Assembly (NCBI GenBank): GCA_001586965.3 | Contig: LUCW03001638.1 | Coordinates: 1-28,036, forward strand | Direction: 5' to 3' | DNA from: Sphaeroforma sirkka | Lineage: Eukaryota; Opisthokonta; Ichthyosporea; Ichthyophonida | Length of the DNA: 28,036 bases | Part shown: one piece after another, positions 1 to 9,724 of the stretch | Layout of the letters: each line of letters starts with the position of its first letter | Position numbering within the stretch: the first letter of the stretch is position 1 | Program-made: the position numbers and the translations under genes | Notes under the pieces: model-generated | What the model was told of the DNA's origin: nothing | What the model saw: only the letters and a program-made list of their open reading frames with translations | Databases searched by the model: none

Positions 1-1
1 A

Positions 2-992
2 CCTGACGATAGGAAAGCGGATAACATTCGCTATCTAATCGATAACAAGAGAAAGGAAATAGACACCATCTTGGCACTAGCAGCCCGTAGCACTGAGCAT
101 GAGCCTCGTGAACACTTAGGAACCAAGCTTATAAAGCAGCTAGGTAACGCGCAGGCTGAGGTCGATTTCTACTCATGAGAGTACAGGAGACACTGAAGGC
201 CTTCGACCAACTTAAGGAGTCTGCCAGCCTTAAGGGATAAGCAGATGATGAATGCCTTTTATTCATTTCTGTGAGCCAGGTGAATGGCGAACTATCTTGA
301 AGGTTCATGAGCCCAACTGGAAAGCCCTACCCCTGGCACCAGTTGGTGTGATAATATACTTAACACCTTTTTTTGAAGATGCACGTGACCGTGAACTTTC
401 TAGAGTCTCGCAAGTTCTTTGCGAACGATACCACTATTCGAGGTGCTCTAGCTCATATGACACATATGAATACTGGATGGGTGGTCGTACCTATACTGGC
501 GAATATTTATTAATTTGTCAGATGATGGAGACTCTGGGAGCTAACCTCTTTAAGAAAGTCAATGATGACATCATCGCCTATGGTGATTTGCGATCATGCC
601 TTGGTCTGTCTCTTTGAGAAGATAGTTCACAAGCATACCACCTCTACTAGAGTACTTAGTACCACGAGCTACACCCAGCCCACTAAGCGAAACGCAGTAG
701 AGATTAATACTGCGCGTAGTACTAAGAAACCCCGCACTACTACTGAGGGGGTACTGGCTCTACTTCTACCGAACCGAAAGGTGAAAAGAAGGTGAGAGCG
801 CCTTGCAAGAAGTGTGGTTACAACCTCACAAAACGTAATGGCAAGTGGAATGGTAGACACGACCCTGTTAAGTGTGCACCAGGCAAGCCAGATTTTGGAC
901 ACTATATGAAAGAGTGTGCTACTTGCAAGGGTACCAACGGTTGGCACAAAGAGGATTGCAAGGACTTACCGGACGTCCAAGTTAAGCACTGA
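2..992 (+). pseudogene. Decayed gag with zinc-knuckle region of an old Gypsy-like element
   Basis: Coding-like stretches are strung over changing frames. One charged frame runs about 2-170. Another is open at 252-617, and a third at 562-795 ends in a Ser/Thr/Lys-rich stretch. The last, 792-992, holds a Cys/His-rich segment: CKKC, then HDPVKC 15 residues later, then CATC followed by H and C (CX2CX6HX3C). In retroelements a basic, S/T-rich linker before a CCHC-like knuckle is the nucleocapsid end of Gag, which packages the RNA. The knuckle spacing is not the standard CX2CX4HX4C. Stops and frame changes separate the pieces and the left end is cut by the window. The protease relic just downstream supports the Gag reading. 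Family assignment is inferred; no full Gag domain is recognised. Confidence 0.5.
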
Positions 993-1029
993 CAGTACCA
1001 TATGTGCGTACTAGAGCAAGATTATGAGA

Positions 1030-1175
1030 AAATGTTCAATAAAATCTATACCAAAGGAGATGAACGTATCTTTCAAACAGTTTTCGTAAATGGAGATAAA
1101 AAAAGTTATGGCACTATTTGATCCAGGGGCTGAAGTCTCTGCTATCTTCACGCCGAGTAGCCTACGCTACAGATA
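1030..1175 (+). pseudogene. Decayed retroelement aspartic protease start
   Basis: A VFVNGDKK stretch and then, after a one-base frame change, ALFDPGAEVSAIF can be read here. This is the layout of a retroviral-type aspartic protease start: a short beta strand, then hydrophobics, D-[ST]-G-A and a hydrophobic tail. The expected D-T/S-G is D-P-G, so the active-site loop is altered. The frame stops soon after and no second half (flap, ILGxD-like strand) can be followed. It lies directly 3' of the zinc-knuckle relic, as expected for gag-pol order. Confidence 0.5.
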
Positions 1176-2702
1176 TGGCTGTCCATAACGAAACAACTAA
1201 TTTAATCTTGGGAAATGGCAAAGTTACTACTTTGAACAACAGAATAAGCCATTGACTATGCACACATAATGCTGTCAGATAGAAGAGAAGTGAAGACTCA
1301 CCTAATCGTTACTGACATGTCTCCAGAAATACGATTTAATTATAGGTATGACTGATCTTCTCAGTTTAGGTATAACACACTTACTGTCTGCCTAATGGGC
1401 CCCCTGAGGAGGGAGAACGTTGAGATACAGTTATCTCGCGTATACTTACTACATTTTTTAACTTACCATAGAAGTTGTTAGTTTATTAGTAATTACAGAG
1501 AAAGCTACAGAATATGAATTAGTCAGTAGCTGGCACATTTTTTTGTTATAAGTATAACAATTGAAAGACAATGCGAACAGAGAATGTCGCATCAAAATGA
1601 ACGATTTAGATTATCCGGTCGTTGGTTTAACGACGTGTGGACGACGAGGATGAAGAAAGAATCTACTAATACGAGTGAACCCGAAGAGCGAACATTTCAA
1701 TCAAGCAGAACATTAACCAGGGTCAACAAGGAAAGTCTCGACGATCAAATGACGAAATCAGACAATCAGTCAGATTCCACAGATAAGTAGTCATGTGTGA
1801 GTACAGGTAGGAAGGTTGTTTTCAGTGTGAGACAGGTACAAATCGAATTGCAAGCTAATGAGCTTAAATTGTATTTAAGAAGTTGTTAGAAGAAAGTTCT
1901 TTAGGATCCACAGTAGTGTAGTAGAGATGGGAGATGTACATGGTTAGTACCGACTCGGTTAGTACGATGACGCAAATGAATCAGCGGCATACTAGATTAT
2001 TTTTTACAAAAATTTTCAGAATGGGATATTAGGAAGCATACAGAGACACAAGTAAGCACCTGTGAGTTATTAGGAGCATATAAGGGTGGGGGGCACATAA
2101 CACGAACGATGCAAGTAAATACAAGGTTAAATTGTGAAAATGATATGAACACACTCAAATCACTAGAACTTCCAGATAAATCAGGTCAACGGAGAGGATC
2201 AACAGTATGCACAGAAGGTGTGGTTGACGGCAGCTTAGTTTAGGAGTGCAATAACGAGCAATCGTTCTTAGATCAAGAAGCATATTCCAACAACCGCAAC
2301 AGCACATGACAAGGACATCACGGGTAAGAAGAGTAAAAGAGGAGCGATGAGGAAGTTCCCAACAGGGTACTGCGAATAGGCCGTCATTAGGCCGGAGTAA
2401 GAGCTGGCGAGGAGTAGAACAAGAAGTGGCTCCGACTAATGAGGCACTCAACCATATGTTATTGTGGGATGAAGAGTAAGACAGCTGGTAGTGTTAGAGT
2501 ATATAGACTATCCACACTACTTATGTTAGTGTAGGAAATAAAACAGTCACGAGAGGGAACCCACGAGTTCCTCGGAGATCGATGTCGAGACGTTATGTGT
2601 TTGAACGATGAAATTTAATAGAAAATGGATATTTATATTCAGTACTCTATCAGTTCATTCGCACACATTTCTAGTTCTCCATTGACAAACAACTCACCAA
2701 CC
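1176..2702. other. Mostly unassigned stretch between old element and copy A
   Basis: No recognisable gene. It contains the left copy of a 54-bp direct repeat (1402-1455), a 68-codon very hydrophilic reading frame at 1584-1790 (Ser/Thr/Lys/Arg-rich), and an 87-codon frame open at 1980-2243 on the + strand that lacks an early ATG. Neither matches a family I know. A protein-like stretch ending NEALNHMLLWDEE lies near 2440-2480. These may be further decayed retroelement sequence. I looked for a 5' LTR of copy A by comparison with the DNA after 8727 and saw none. Confidence 0.4.
1402..1455 (+). repeat. 54-bp exact direct repeat, left copy
   Basis: Starts ccctgaggagggagaacg and ends cttactacatt. 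All 54 bases are identical to 9669-9722. The left copy follows the old element's protease-side sequence; the right copy precedes its integrase sequence. The flanks do not match beyond these limits. Confidence 0.9.
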
Positions 2703-4913
2703 ATGTCCTACCCCGCCAAAGTCGTAGACAGCAACTCTTGAATCCTGAGCGCCGCAAGGAAGATGATATCGACCGACGTGGAACTAAACGTCGTCAGTCC
2801 CATACGGAACGCTCCGCTCCGCACTCAGGTGGTCAGGCTCTGGAGGGGCAACAACAGACACATCTTGGGGCTCCACACATTATATTTCCGCGGACGACAA
2901 GCAGCCACCAACAGCAAACAAAAATGGACCTGCACAATCTGACGAGGATGTCATATTCGAGGGTGAGACCAAGGAAGTACCCGACCTGCGTGCGGACAGT
3001 AGTCAGACTTTATTGGTGAACAGGTAGCCAGTGAAGGGCTGTCCCCTCGTTCGTCTCGGGATACCCAGGGGCCTTATTTCCCAGTAATGACCCACCACGC
3101 CTCCCACCTAACAAGCGGAAGCGTCACCGGAACCGTACCAACAACAAGGAAACGGCACGGGAACAATCGTCAGCTCAGAAACTCACGGAGCTGATGACAC
3201 AACAGCAGTCTCTTTGAAAAATACGAACAGAGGTTACAGCGCATAAACGCCGGACGAACTACAATAGGGCCGGCCGCTAAGGAGAGTTCTTCTGACGCAC
3301 ACGAACGGGTACAGGCAGTACCAGAGGACGAAGACAACCCTACCTTCCGAATTCAAGGCTGTGAGCGTCCGTTTTATGGACTCGGGTACAAATCACCAGG
3401 GTCAGAGGACAGTTCAACCGAGGAGGATGATACTCTGTCTGCCAGTGAGAACACACCAACTTTTCAAGAGTTCGCACATGAACAAGTATTAGCCAGACAG
3501 AATCCTCAAGGTAAGCAGGCGGTGAAGAATAGACAGGACCGATTAAGTACAAACCTGTGCCAACAACAGCAACGTCAGTGGGGCGAGAAAGAAGCGCCCA
3601 GTGAATATGTACAGACACCTAAACGACAAGAGAAGGAGACAACAGTGCCTCCGCCCACACCGGCTAGTATCGAGAAAGGCGACAGGCGCTACACGCACGG
3701 ATACTACATTTAAGTGACGAGCTATGCCAATCAATCGAGGAGAATAACACGGCTCGAGCTGAAGCTCTTCGGGGCGCGATTGAGACACTTCGAGCTACAT
3801 TAGAGTCCCGACCGGTAGAGAAGCGTCCCGTACCTTCACCACGTACGTGGCCTGATTGGCCGTCGAACAGATACTACCTACATGATATTATGGAACGGGA
3901 CACAAGAGGGGTTCTCCTCGAGGCGTTCAAGAACGCACAAATCGCAGGGCTGGACGAGAGTTGGAACCTTACATGGTTTCATAAGGTACTATCTTACTTC
4001 AAGGCGGAGAAGTCAACGCTGGACTACATCCGCGACAACTCTGAACGGTTGAAGACATGCACACTCAGCTACAGATCGAACAGATCTGTTCGCACGAAAC
4101 ACAAGCCACTGTCGATCCCGCGTTTCGCAAGTTAGCCAAGGCCAAAGTCGGAACATGCACACTCCTCTTATGGAACAAATGACACAGCTCATGGAGAACC
4201 ACAGGAGGGCACGTGAACGGTGCCAGACAGATGCCGACTTCCAACAGAATTTAGTGAACCACTGCATTGTACAACTGTTAGAAGAAGCTCTCAACGGCCG
4301 TACGTATGAACGTACTCTACAGTTGCATCCCAAATGGCAACTGATGGAGACACACGAGCTTATACAGCTGTTGAGCCCTGACATTCAGGATGCACAGCAA
4401 CGTACGACAGCACGTTTCCAGGGTCGCAACAACCGCGAGGGCCCGACGACCAATGGAAGTCGCGACCACACCAATAGCCGCCCCAACCTACAGACGAGTA
4501 GACGACAAACGCAGAATTGGACTCAACGGCCCCAACCTACGGTACCAACGACTTGTACGGGGTGCCAGGCACAGGCGCCACCAGGTGGTAGGCACATCCC
4601 ACGGTGTCATCATTTCAGGGCGTCGCAAGCGGTGAGCGCAGAGGGTCGGGCAAGGCTATACGACAACAACCGTCCTTTGAGGGACGTACAATCGGTACAC
4701 AGACCGTCCACAACGTCAACCGCAGGACAGGGGCAGAATACATCCCAGACTAGAGACGTAGTTACAATACGTCCGACGCCTCAAGTACAGGTGAATGCGA
4801 TTACACAGGACGAAGACTTGGCTCCACCCATCGGAAGCTACAGAGATTCATATCAACACGATCCTTTACGAAGACTTCGAGCTCATGACGTCAACACCAA
4901 ACCACACCTATGA
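2703..4913 (+). pseudogene. gag: Copy A gag (frameshifted)
   Basis: Structural polyprotein that would form the virus-like particle. The frame starts near an ATG at 2703 and changes repeatedly: near 2730, 3013, 3080, 3210, 3711, between 4040 and 4160, and near 4913. The first part is charged and disordered, rich in Gln, Arg and acidic clusters. From about 3720 a helical region follows, including a coiled-coil-like stretch before the WPDWPSNRYYLHDIMERD segment near 3850-3900. The C-terminal part (4155-4913) is basic and Gln/Thr/Arg-rich and carries CTGC...H...C at 4554-4608 (CX2CX9HX3C), a variant nucleocapsid knuckle. Several shifts lie next to homopolymers (for example ttccc near 3080). It is assigned from position and the knuckle, since Gag sequences are poorly conserved. 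Confidence 0.65.
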
Positions 4914-4959
4914 GACGTGGGAGTCGGTAGCCGATCATGCATGAGAGGTGAGGGTGTCT

Positions 4960-5519
4960 GAGTCGGATAGGAGCTTCATATTTGTTACCACGATTGGAGC
5001 AGTGATGGCAATACAAGACCCATTGCTGACCGAGTCTATATTCAAGTACAAATCAACGGACGTACGTTCAAAGCCTTGATAGACACGGGAGCAAATAGAA
5101 GTTGTATCTCACAGACATCCGCAGACCTCCTTGGCCGACCAATAATTCCGGCACCACCTGGGTCATTTATATATTTAGCTGACAAGGCGGTGCGAACTCC
5201 TCGACTGGGGACGACGGAAGTGGTACCTATAAGGTACGGTACCAGAATTATCGACGGTTCATTAGAATTGATGAACTTGCCGACGGGTATAGATGTTTTA
5301 GTAGTGGGGCAAGATATGTTGAAAGGCTTGGGCCTATACATAGGCGGTATCCAATCGCCACTTGCACCAATAGACCCCACAGAACTAGAAGAGCTCCTCG
5401 AACCCATACCACGCCGACGCACGACGGAACCCGTCGATGTACGCGAACGGTTGGCACAGGATTTGGAAGCCATGCGAAAATTGCCGACAACGCGCGCTGT
5501 CGTCTGGAAGGGAGTGAGG
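4960..5519 (+). pseudogene. Copy A retroviral-type aspartic protease
   Basis: The Pol protease that would cleave the polyprotein. In one frame a beta strand reading YIQVQINGRTFKAL leads to IDTGANRSCIS, with the catalytic Asp-Thr-Gly at 5082-5090. About 65 residues later comes IDVLVVGQDML, matching the hydrophobic-G-x-D strand near the end of the fold. The domain looks complete and keeps its catalytic triad. The frame ends at a TAA at 5520-5522 because one base is missing next to a run of Gs; the reading resumes in another frame as GSEVTIPVTHEQAL. Only the neighbouring gag and RT frames are displaced. Confidence 0.82.
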
Positions 5520-5522
5520 TAA

Positions 5523-6488
5523 CCATCCCAGTAACCCATGAACAAGCGTTGCAGATGCGGCGATCGGCGCGTAACTTCGTATCCGATCGATGGCCCCCCA
5601 TGTGGATGAACAAGTGAAGAAGTGGTTGACGGATTTGGTGATCACGAAACGAACGACACCAACGACTGTTAATCTTCCTCTCCTTGCGGTACCGACATTC
5701 GATGCGGAAGGCAACGTCAAGAAGGTACGCGTGTGTTTAGACATGCGTGCGGTTAACGCGCTTATTCCTGGTGACCAGTTCCTGATCCCCAAGGTCAACG
5801 AACTCATATCTCGCCTCAAGAGTAAGAAGTACTACACGACGCTGGACATATCGGCTGCATACCACAGGCTGCCCATCCATCCAGACTCACAATACTTATT
5901 TAGTTTTACACACGAACGTTATCAGTACTCGTTCACATCAGCACCGTTCGGCTTCATGTACTCACGCAGCAGTTCCAACGTACCTTGAGTACAATACTTG
6001 ATGGCTTACCGGTTCACCACTATATCGATGACATAGTTATCGCCAGTGACGGTTATGACGAACACGTTAGGACGGTGCAGAAGGTGATACAACGCTTAAC
6101 ATACCACAGTTTTAAGCTTAACCCTGCCAAGTGCCACTTCGCTATCTCCGAAGTCATGATCCTAGGGAAGAAAGTATCGGCACAAGGCATTGACATTGAC
6201 CATGAAAAGCAGGCCAAGCTGATCTACTGGCCCACACCACTACGATACAAAGATATAGCCTCGGCGTTGGGTTTAGCAAATTACCTCCACGAACATCTGC
6301 CTAATCTCGCGAACACGGTTGCACCCTTGCGCGAATTTTGCAAACTCAAACCAAAGGGGTTGATAGGTGATCGTTGGGAGGAGAGACATGCACAGGCGTG
6401 GCAGGCAAATGAAGGACGCAGTGGTGAATGCTGTGGCGTTACACTTTCCGGTCGACGGCATTCCTCTGAACTTGGAAACCGACGCTAG
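5523..6488 (+). pseudogene. Copy A reverse transcriptase
   Basis: RNA/DNA-dependent DNA polymerase of the element. Fingers: TVNLPLLAVPTFD and VRVCLDMRAVN near 5670-5760. Palm: TTLDISAAYHRLPI near 5840 (first catalytic Asp), then SAPFGF near 5940, then HHYIDDIVIAS with the YxDD box at 6021-6032. The thumb and connection follow with NPAKCHF, LGLANYLHEHLP and VAPLREF. Frameshifts occur at about 5585 (a C6 run seems one C short), about 5965 (between FGFM and LTQQFQ) and about 6393 (an A run seems one base long). All catalytic residues are intact. The displaced frame after 6393 reads MKDAVVNAVALHF, leading into RNase H. Confidence 0.9.
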
Positions 6489-6830
6489 CGATTACGGTTT
6501 AGGGGAGCGCTATTCCAATGGGTCAACGGTAAGAAACATTACTTAATGTTCTTTAGTAAGACTCTGAACCATGCGCAACAGAACTACGCCACACCTATGA
6601 AGGAGTTACTGGCATTGGTATATGGACTGACACATTTCAGGGAATACTTGGATGGGCAACGGTTTGCGATCTTCACGGACCACAAGGCCCTTGTGTATAT
6701 GAACACACAGCTCAAGCTTAATCCGATGCTTCAGAGATGGCATCATATCATCGCGCCATTCAACTTTACCATATCGCATATACCAGGAGAGACAAATGTG
6801 CTCCCGGACATGTTAAGTAGAGTACACGAG
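6395..6830 (+). pseudogene. Copy A RNase H
   Basis: Would degrade the RNA strand of the RNA/DNA hybrid. Reading LNLETDASDYG near 6465-6500 gives the first catalytic Asp (TDAS). After a one-base shift in a G run near 6508 it continues ALFQWVNGKKHYL, FFSKTL, the YATPMKELLALVY helix (second catalytic Glu) and FAIFTDHKAL (third catalytic Asp, near 6680). IPGETNVLPDMLSRV ends the domain near 6825. The order and spacing fit the RNase H of Ty3/Gypsy Pol. Apart from the shift the domain is intact. Confidence 0.88.
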
Positions 6831-6839
6831 GGGACAGCG

Positions 6840-7290
6840 GAGCAGGACGAACTCGAAATAATGTATACCGACGGCTGGCAGTTATTCCCTAGTTACTTTG
6901 AACAAGCGCAACAACACTTTGGACCGAATGACATAGATGTATTTGCGGACCCAACCAACGCTCAGCTTCCTCGGTTCTGGACGAAGGATGATGGGGAAGG
7001 AGCGTTTGCCCAATGACTGGTCGATAGTCGATGGATGGATGAACCCGCCTTGGGAACAGATACACAGGATGTTACGCAAGATACGAGCCGACGGCGCACG
7101 GGCCACAGATATGTCTACCATGGGTACCAAGAGCACCATGGTTCGACCTGTTCAAGCAGTTATTGCAGACAGAACCGGTGCTGGTACCACGGACACCACA
7201 CACGTTCCTCAAGTACGCTAAGTACGCATGTGGGAAGACACCATGGGGTCATACCGTAGTAGCACGGGTGGGTCCTCCCAATGGATTCAA
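6840..7290 (+). pseudogene. Copy A post-RNase-H module (NPPW type)
   Basis: Between RNase H and the integrase zinc finger lies a module of about 150 residues. It reads IDVFADPTNAQLPRFW, then WSIVDGWMNPPWEQIHRML, then in another frame LPWVPRAPWFDLFKQLL. The pattern of an Asp-[hydrophobic]-Phe-Ala...Asn strand, an 'NPPW..I..ML' segment and a 'P.W...W' tail is one I recall from Pol proteins of some protist, fungal and DIRS-type elements, where it looks like a second RNase-H-like fold; that assignment is from memory and not proven here. Frameshifts lie near 7012 (C run) and 7108. The same module is traceable in decayed copy B. Confidence 0.6.
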
Positions 7291-8405
7291 ACTGGACCCG
7301 CTGTTTTCACAGCGACGACTTTTTGCAGAACCAAAGCATACAAAATATGTCATGTGCTTAGACACAGCGCGAGAAATCTCAGTGGCACTGGCAGATGCAG
7401 AGGGTCAACCGGCGTTTGCACAAGCGAGTCCGGCGGAGAAACAGCGTCGTACGCAACTCACGCAAGCGCAACACGAACAAGGACATCATGGGGCGGCGGA
7501 CACAGTCCAACAACTTCGTCAGAACGGTCACGTTTGGCCAGGGGCACTTGAGTTAGCCACAGAAGTTAAGCGGCAATGTGGCACATGTTTGGGACAGGAC
7601 ACACTTCGTAAAGGTTTCCACCCGATGATTAGCATCGATGCACGCTACCTGTGGGACCATATTCAAGTGGACTACATCCCGATGCCACTGGAGTCCAGAC
7701 GCAAGAACAATTATATTCTTCACGTCTTAGACATCGCCACAGGCTATTCTATCCTTCGAGCCACACCGGACAAGACAAAGGAAACCACGACACAGACACT
7801 CATAGAGATTTTTGGCGAACATGGCTTCCCCCGTAAAATCGAAACAGACATGGGGAAGGAGTTCACCAACAAGTTAGTGGAGCTTCTGGTCCAGGAAGTG
7901 GGGATGCTACATAAGGTGTCTCCACCATATCGACCCCAAGTGCTGGGCGCGGCAGAACGACGTCACAAGGAGATTACACGTTCTATTCGACAATGCTGTG
8001 AGGCAGTTCCCCTTCGATGGGACGAACGCCTTCCGTTTACGATACTATACCAGACCCTTCGGATATCCCGTCGCCATAAGAGTGCACCGTTTAGCGTGTA
8101 CTTTGGCCGCCGCCATGTTCCGTTCGCCGATTTCACGGACGAGTTACCGGATTCTCAGCCGATGACGAATGACACCTGGGCACAACGATTAGACCAGTTA
8201 CAGGACACTATACTGCCGACCCTCCACCACATTACCAACAAGTATACAGGCAAGCTTACGACGACATTTGACCGCCTGCATGCTCACGACTTGGTACATT
8301 TCGACGAAGGAGATGTGGTCATGGTACGATCAGAAGGCCGAACAACGAAGGCTATGCGGCCATTGTTTGGACCATATGTAGTCAAAGCTAGAGACACGGC
8401 CAACG
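7163..8405 (+). pseudogene. Copy A integrase (DD35E)
   Basis: Would insert the cDNA into the genome. This is the longest unbroken frame of the element, about 410 codons; its 5' part still belongs to the preceding module. The HHCC finger is visible (HEQGHH ... CGTC). The catalytic core has WDHIQVDYIPMP (first Asp), ETDMGKEF (second Asp) and PQVLGAAERRHKE (Glu). Counting gives exactly 35 residues between the second Asp and the Glu. Later come RRHKSAPFSVYFGRR, VHFDEGDVVMVR and the GPY/F motif LFGPYVV near 8370. The frame ends at a TAG at 8414-8416 after a one-base shift near 8398; the alternative frame continues QRYELANKDG into the chromodomain. Confidence 0.9.
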
Positions 8406-8414
8406 CTACGAGTT

Positions 8415-8727
8415 AGCGAACAAGGATGGTTCCGCCCCACCAGAATTCAAGACCAAACCGAAACGGGTGGAACTCCTCCGTTTAGTGCATAGACGCACAA
8501 ACCCACCAATTAACGAAGACTTATGGACCGAAGGAAGGGTTGAGTTTCGCCATATTATCACACATCGTACGAATGATGAGACGGGGAAATTAGAATACCT
8601 GGTGAGATGGCGAGAAGGCGAACCAACGTGGGAAACAGCAGAAGCTTTTGATGATGCCAACGATATCGCGGCCTACCACAAAGCTTCGCAGACACGGACA
8701 CGTAAGCGCCAACGTGCACAGTTCTAA
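8415..8727 (+). pseudogene. Copy A integrase tail with chromodomain
   Basis: In the frame after the shift at about 8398 the polyprotein continues to a TAA at 8725-8727. It carries VEFRHIITHRTNDETGKL and then EYLVRWREGEPTWETAEAF. The Y-L-V-x-W core, the T-W-E motif and the helix with an Asn/Asp-rich start (DDANDIAAYH) match the chromodomain that many Ty3/Gypsy integrases carry, thought to direct insertion to marked chromatin. The protein ends in a basic tail (TRTRKRQR). Confidence 0.85.
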
Positions 8728-8759
8728 TACTTTATCTTCAATATAACTTTGTTCTCGGA

Positions 8760-9072
8760 TATCGAGCTCAAGCTCTGGAGCATAAACCAGCAACTCTAGC
8801 TCCCGAGTATAAACCAGCCACTCGAGCTCTTAAGTATAAAAAGCAGCGACTCTAGCTCCCGAGTATAAACCAGCAACTCTAGCTCCCGAGTACAAACCAG
8901 CCACTCGAGCTCTTGAGTATAAAAAGCAGCAACTCTAGCTCCCGAGTATAAACCAGCCACTCGAGCTCGCGAGAATAAACGGTTAGCACTCGAGCTCGCG
9001 AGGGAAAATCGTCAGCGGCTCAAGCTCGCGAGGTTAAATGAGCCACTCTTGCTTCGGAGTATAACACAGCGA
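8760..9072 (+). repeat. 27-30 bp tandem array with TATAAA in the units
   Basis: About eleven head-to-tail units follow the consensus CTCKAGCTCSCGAG, then TATAAACCAGCMA. Two alternating subtypes occur: CTCTAGCTCCCGAG (27 bp) and CTCGAGCTCTTGAG with a longer spacer (29 bp). The last units drift (CTCGAGCTCGCGAG, gaataaac). Most have an internal CTC...GAG dyad followed by a TATAAA-like word. It begins about 30 bp after the polyprotein stop of copy A, so it may be 3' non-coding or LTR-like sequence of that element. Confidence 0.85.
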
Positions 9073-9269
9073 AATCAATCAAACAACTCCTTGGGCATTG
9101 TTTTGAAACAGCGGGTTAATGGTTTGCACGGTTTCTGCCACTGGCAGTTTTTCTCCGACACAAATACAGTCCTATATTGTACTTGCCAAACTCCTATATG
9201 CTGACACAGATGAACAGTAGCTTCAAGAATTCAAACACGACGGGTCGCTCGAGACGTACACATCGGGTC

Positions 9270-9397
9270 CTCTAGCTCTCTGAGGTAAAATGCCAGCACA
9301 ATGCTCTAGCTCTCTGAGGATAAATGCCAGCACAATGCTCTAGCTCTCGAGGATAAATGCCAGCACAATGCTCTAGCTCTCGAGGATAATGCCAGCA
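9270..9397 (+). repeat. 33-34 bp tandem array, related to the previous one
   Basis: Four units begin CTCTAGCTCTC(TG)AGG, continue ATAAATGCCAGCACAATG and are nearly identical. They share the CTCTAGCTC...GAG...ATAAA..CCAGCA core with the array at 8760-9072, so both derive from one repeat family, separated by about 200 bp of unique sequence. Confidence 0.88.
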
Positions 9398-9668
9398 CAT
9401 AAGGTACTATGCTATTCTTATCATCTCTGAAACTGGCACACTGCTTTGTTCAGTGCTTCGGTTTGGGGGGGTTGTGGTCAGAATACAAGTACTTATATTT
9501 ATCTGATTATTTTAGGTTTATTACAAGTTTTACAGTTTATCAGAATAATCTGATAAACTGGGTTTTAGGGTTTTGCTGGTTTTACAGCACATGACTAATG
9601 ACTCATTTAAGAGTCAGTCATTTTAGGATTACTGTTTATAATTACTAATAAATGAACAACGTCCCCCT
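9398..9668. other. AT-rich spacer with perfect palindromes
   Basis: No gene seen. It contains a perfect 12-bp inverted repeat with a 4-base loop at 9533-9560 (cagtttatcaga / tctgataaactg), a smaller tgactc/gagtca pair near 9600, and a hairpin at 9658-9688 that runs into the right copy of the 54-bp repeat (ccctcc-ctga-ggaggg inside outer arms aacgt/acgtt). Confidence 0.6.
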
Positions 9669-9722
9669 CCCTGAGGAGGGAGAACGTTGAGATACAGTTA
9701 TCTCGCGTATACTTACTACATT
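9669..9722 (+). repeat. 54-bp exact direct repeat, right copy
   Basis: Identical over 54 bases to 1402-1455. Here it forms the right half of a G/C-rich hairpin and is followed at once by the old element's integrase-like reading frame. Confidence 0.9.
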
Positions 9723-9724
9723 GT

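Larger units (their letters stand above)
2703..8727 (+). mobile_element. Ty3/Gypsy chromodomain retroelement, copy A (frameshifted)
   Basis: One gag-pol order is visible across frames: Gag with zinc knuckle (to about 4913), aspartic protease (DTGA at 5082), RT (YIDD at 6021-6032), RNase H (TDAS near 6480), a post-RNase-H module with an NPPW motif (near 7044), HHCC zinc finger, DD35E integrase, GPY/F motif and chromodomain (ends 8727). This order, with integrase after RNase H, defines Ty3/Gypsy; the C-terminal chromodomain places it with chromovirus-type elements. It is more GC-rich than its surroundings. About a dozen single-base frameshifts break it, yet each frame between them is free of stops. 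No flanking LTRs were seen, so its true ends are unknown. Tandem arrays at 8760-9397 may be its 3' non-coding part. Confidence 0.88.

Noticed and set aside
5042..5819. Three long minus frames over protease and RT of copy A
   Set aside because: The + strand frames carry the DTGA, RT and finger motifs; the minus frames are shadows of a GC-rich coding strand.
8760..9397. CRISPR-like array
   Set aside because: Units are contiguous tandem repeats without unique spacers and the context is eukaryotic.
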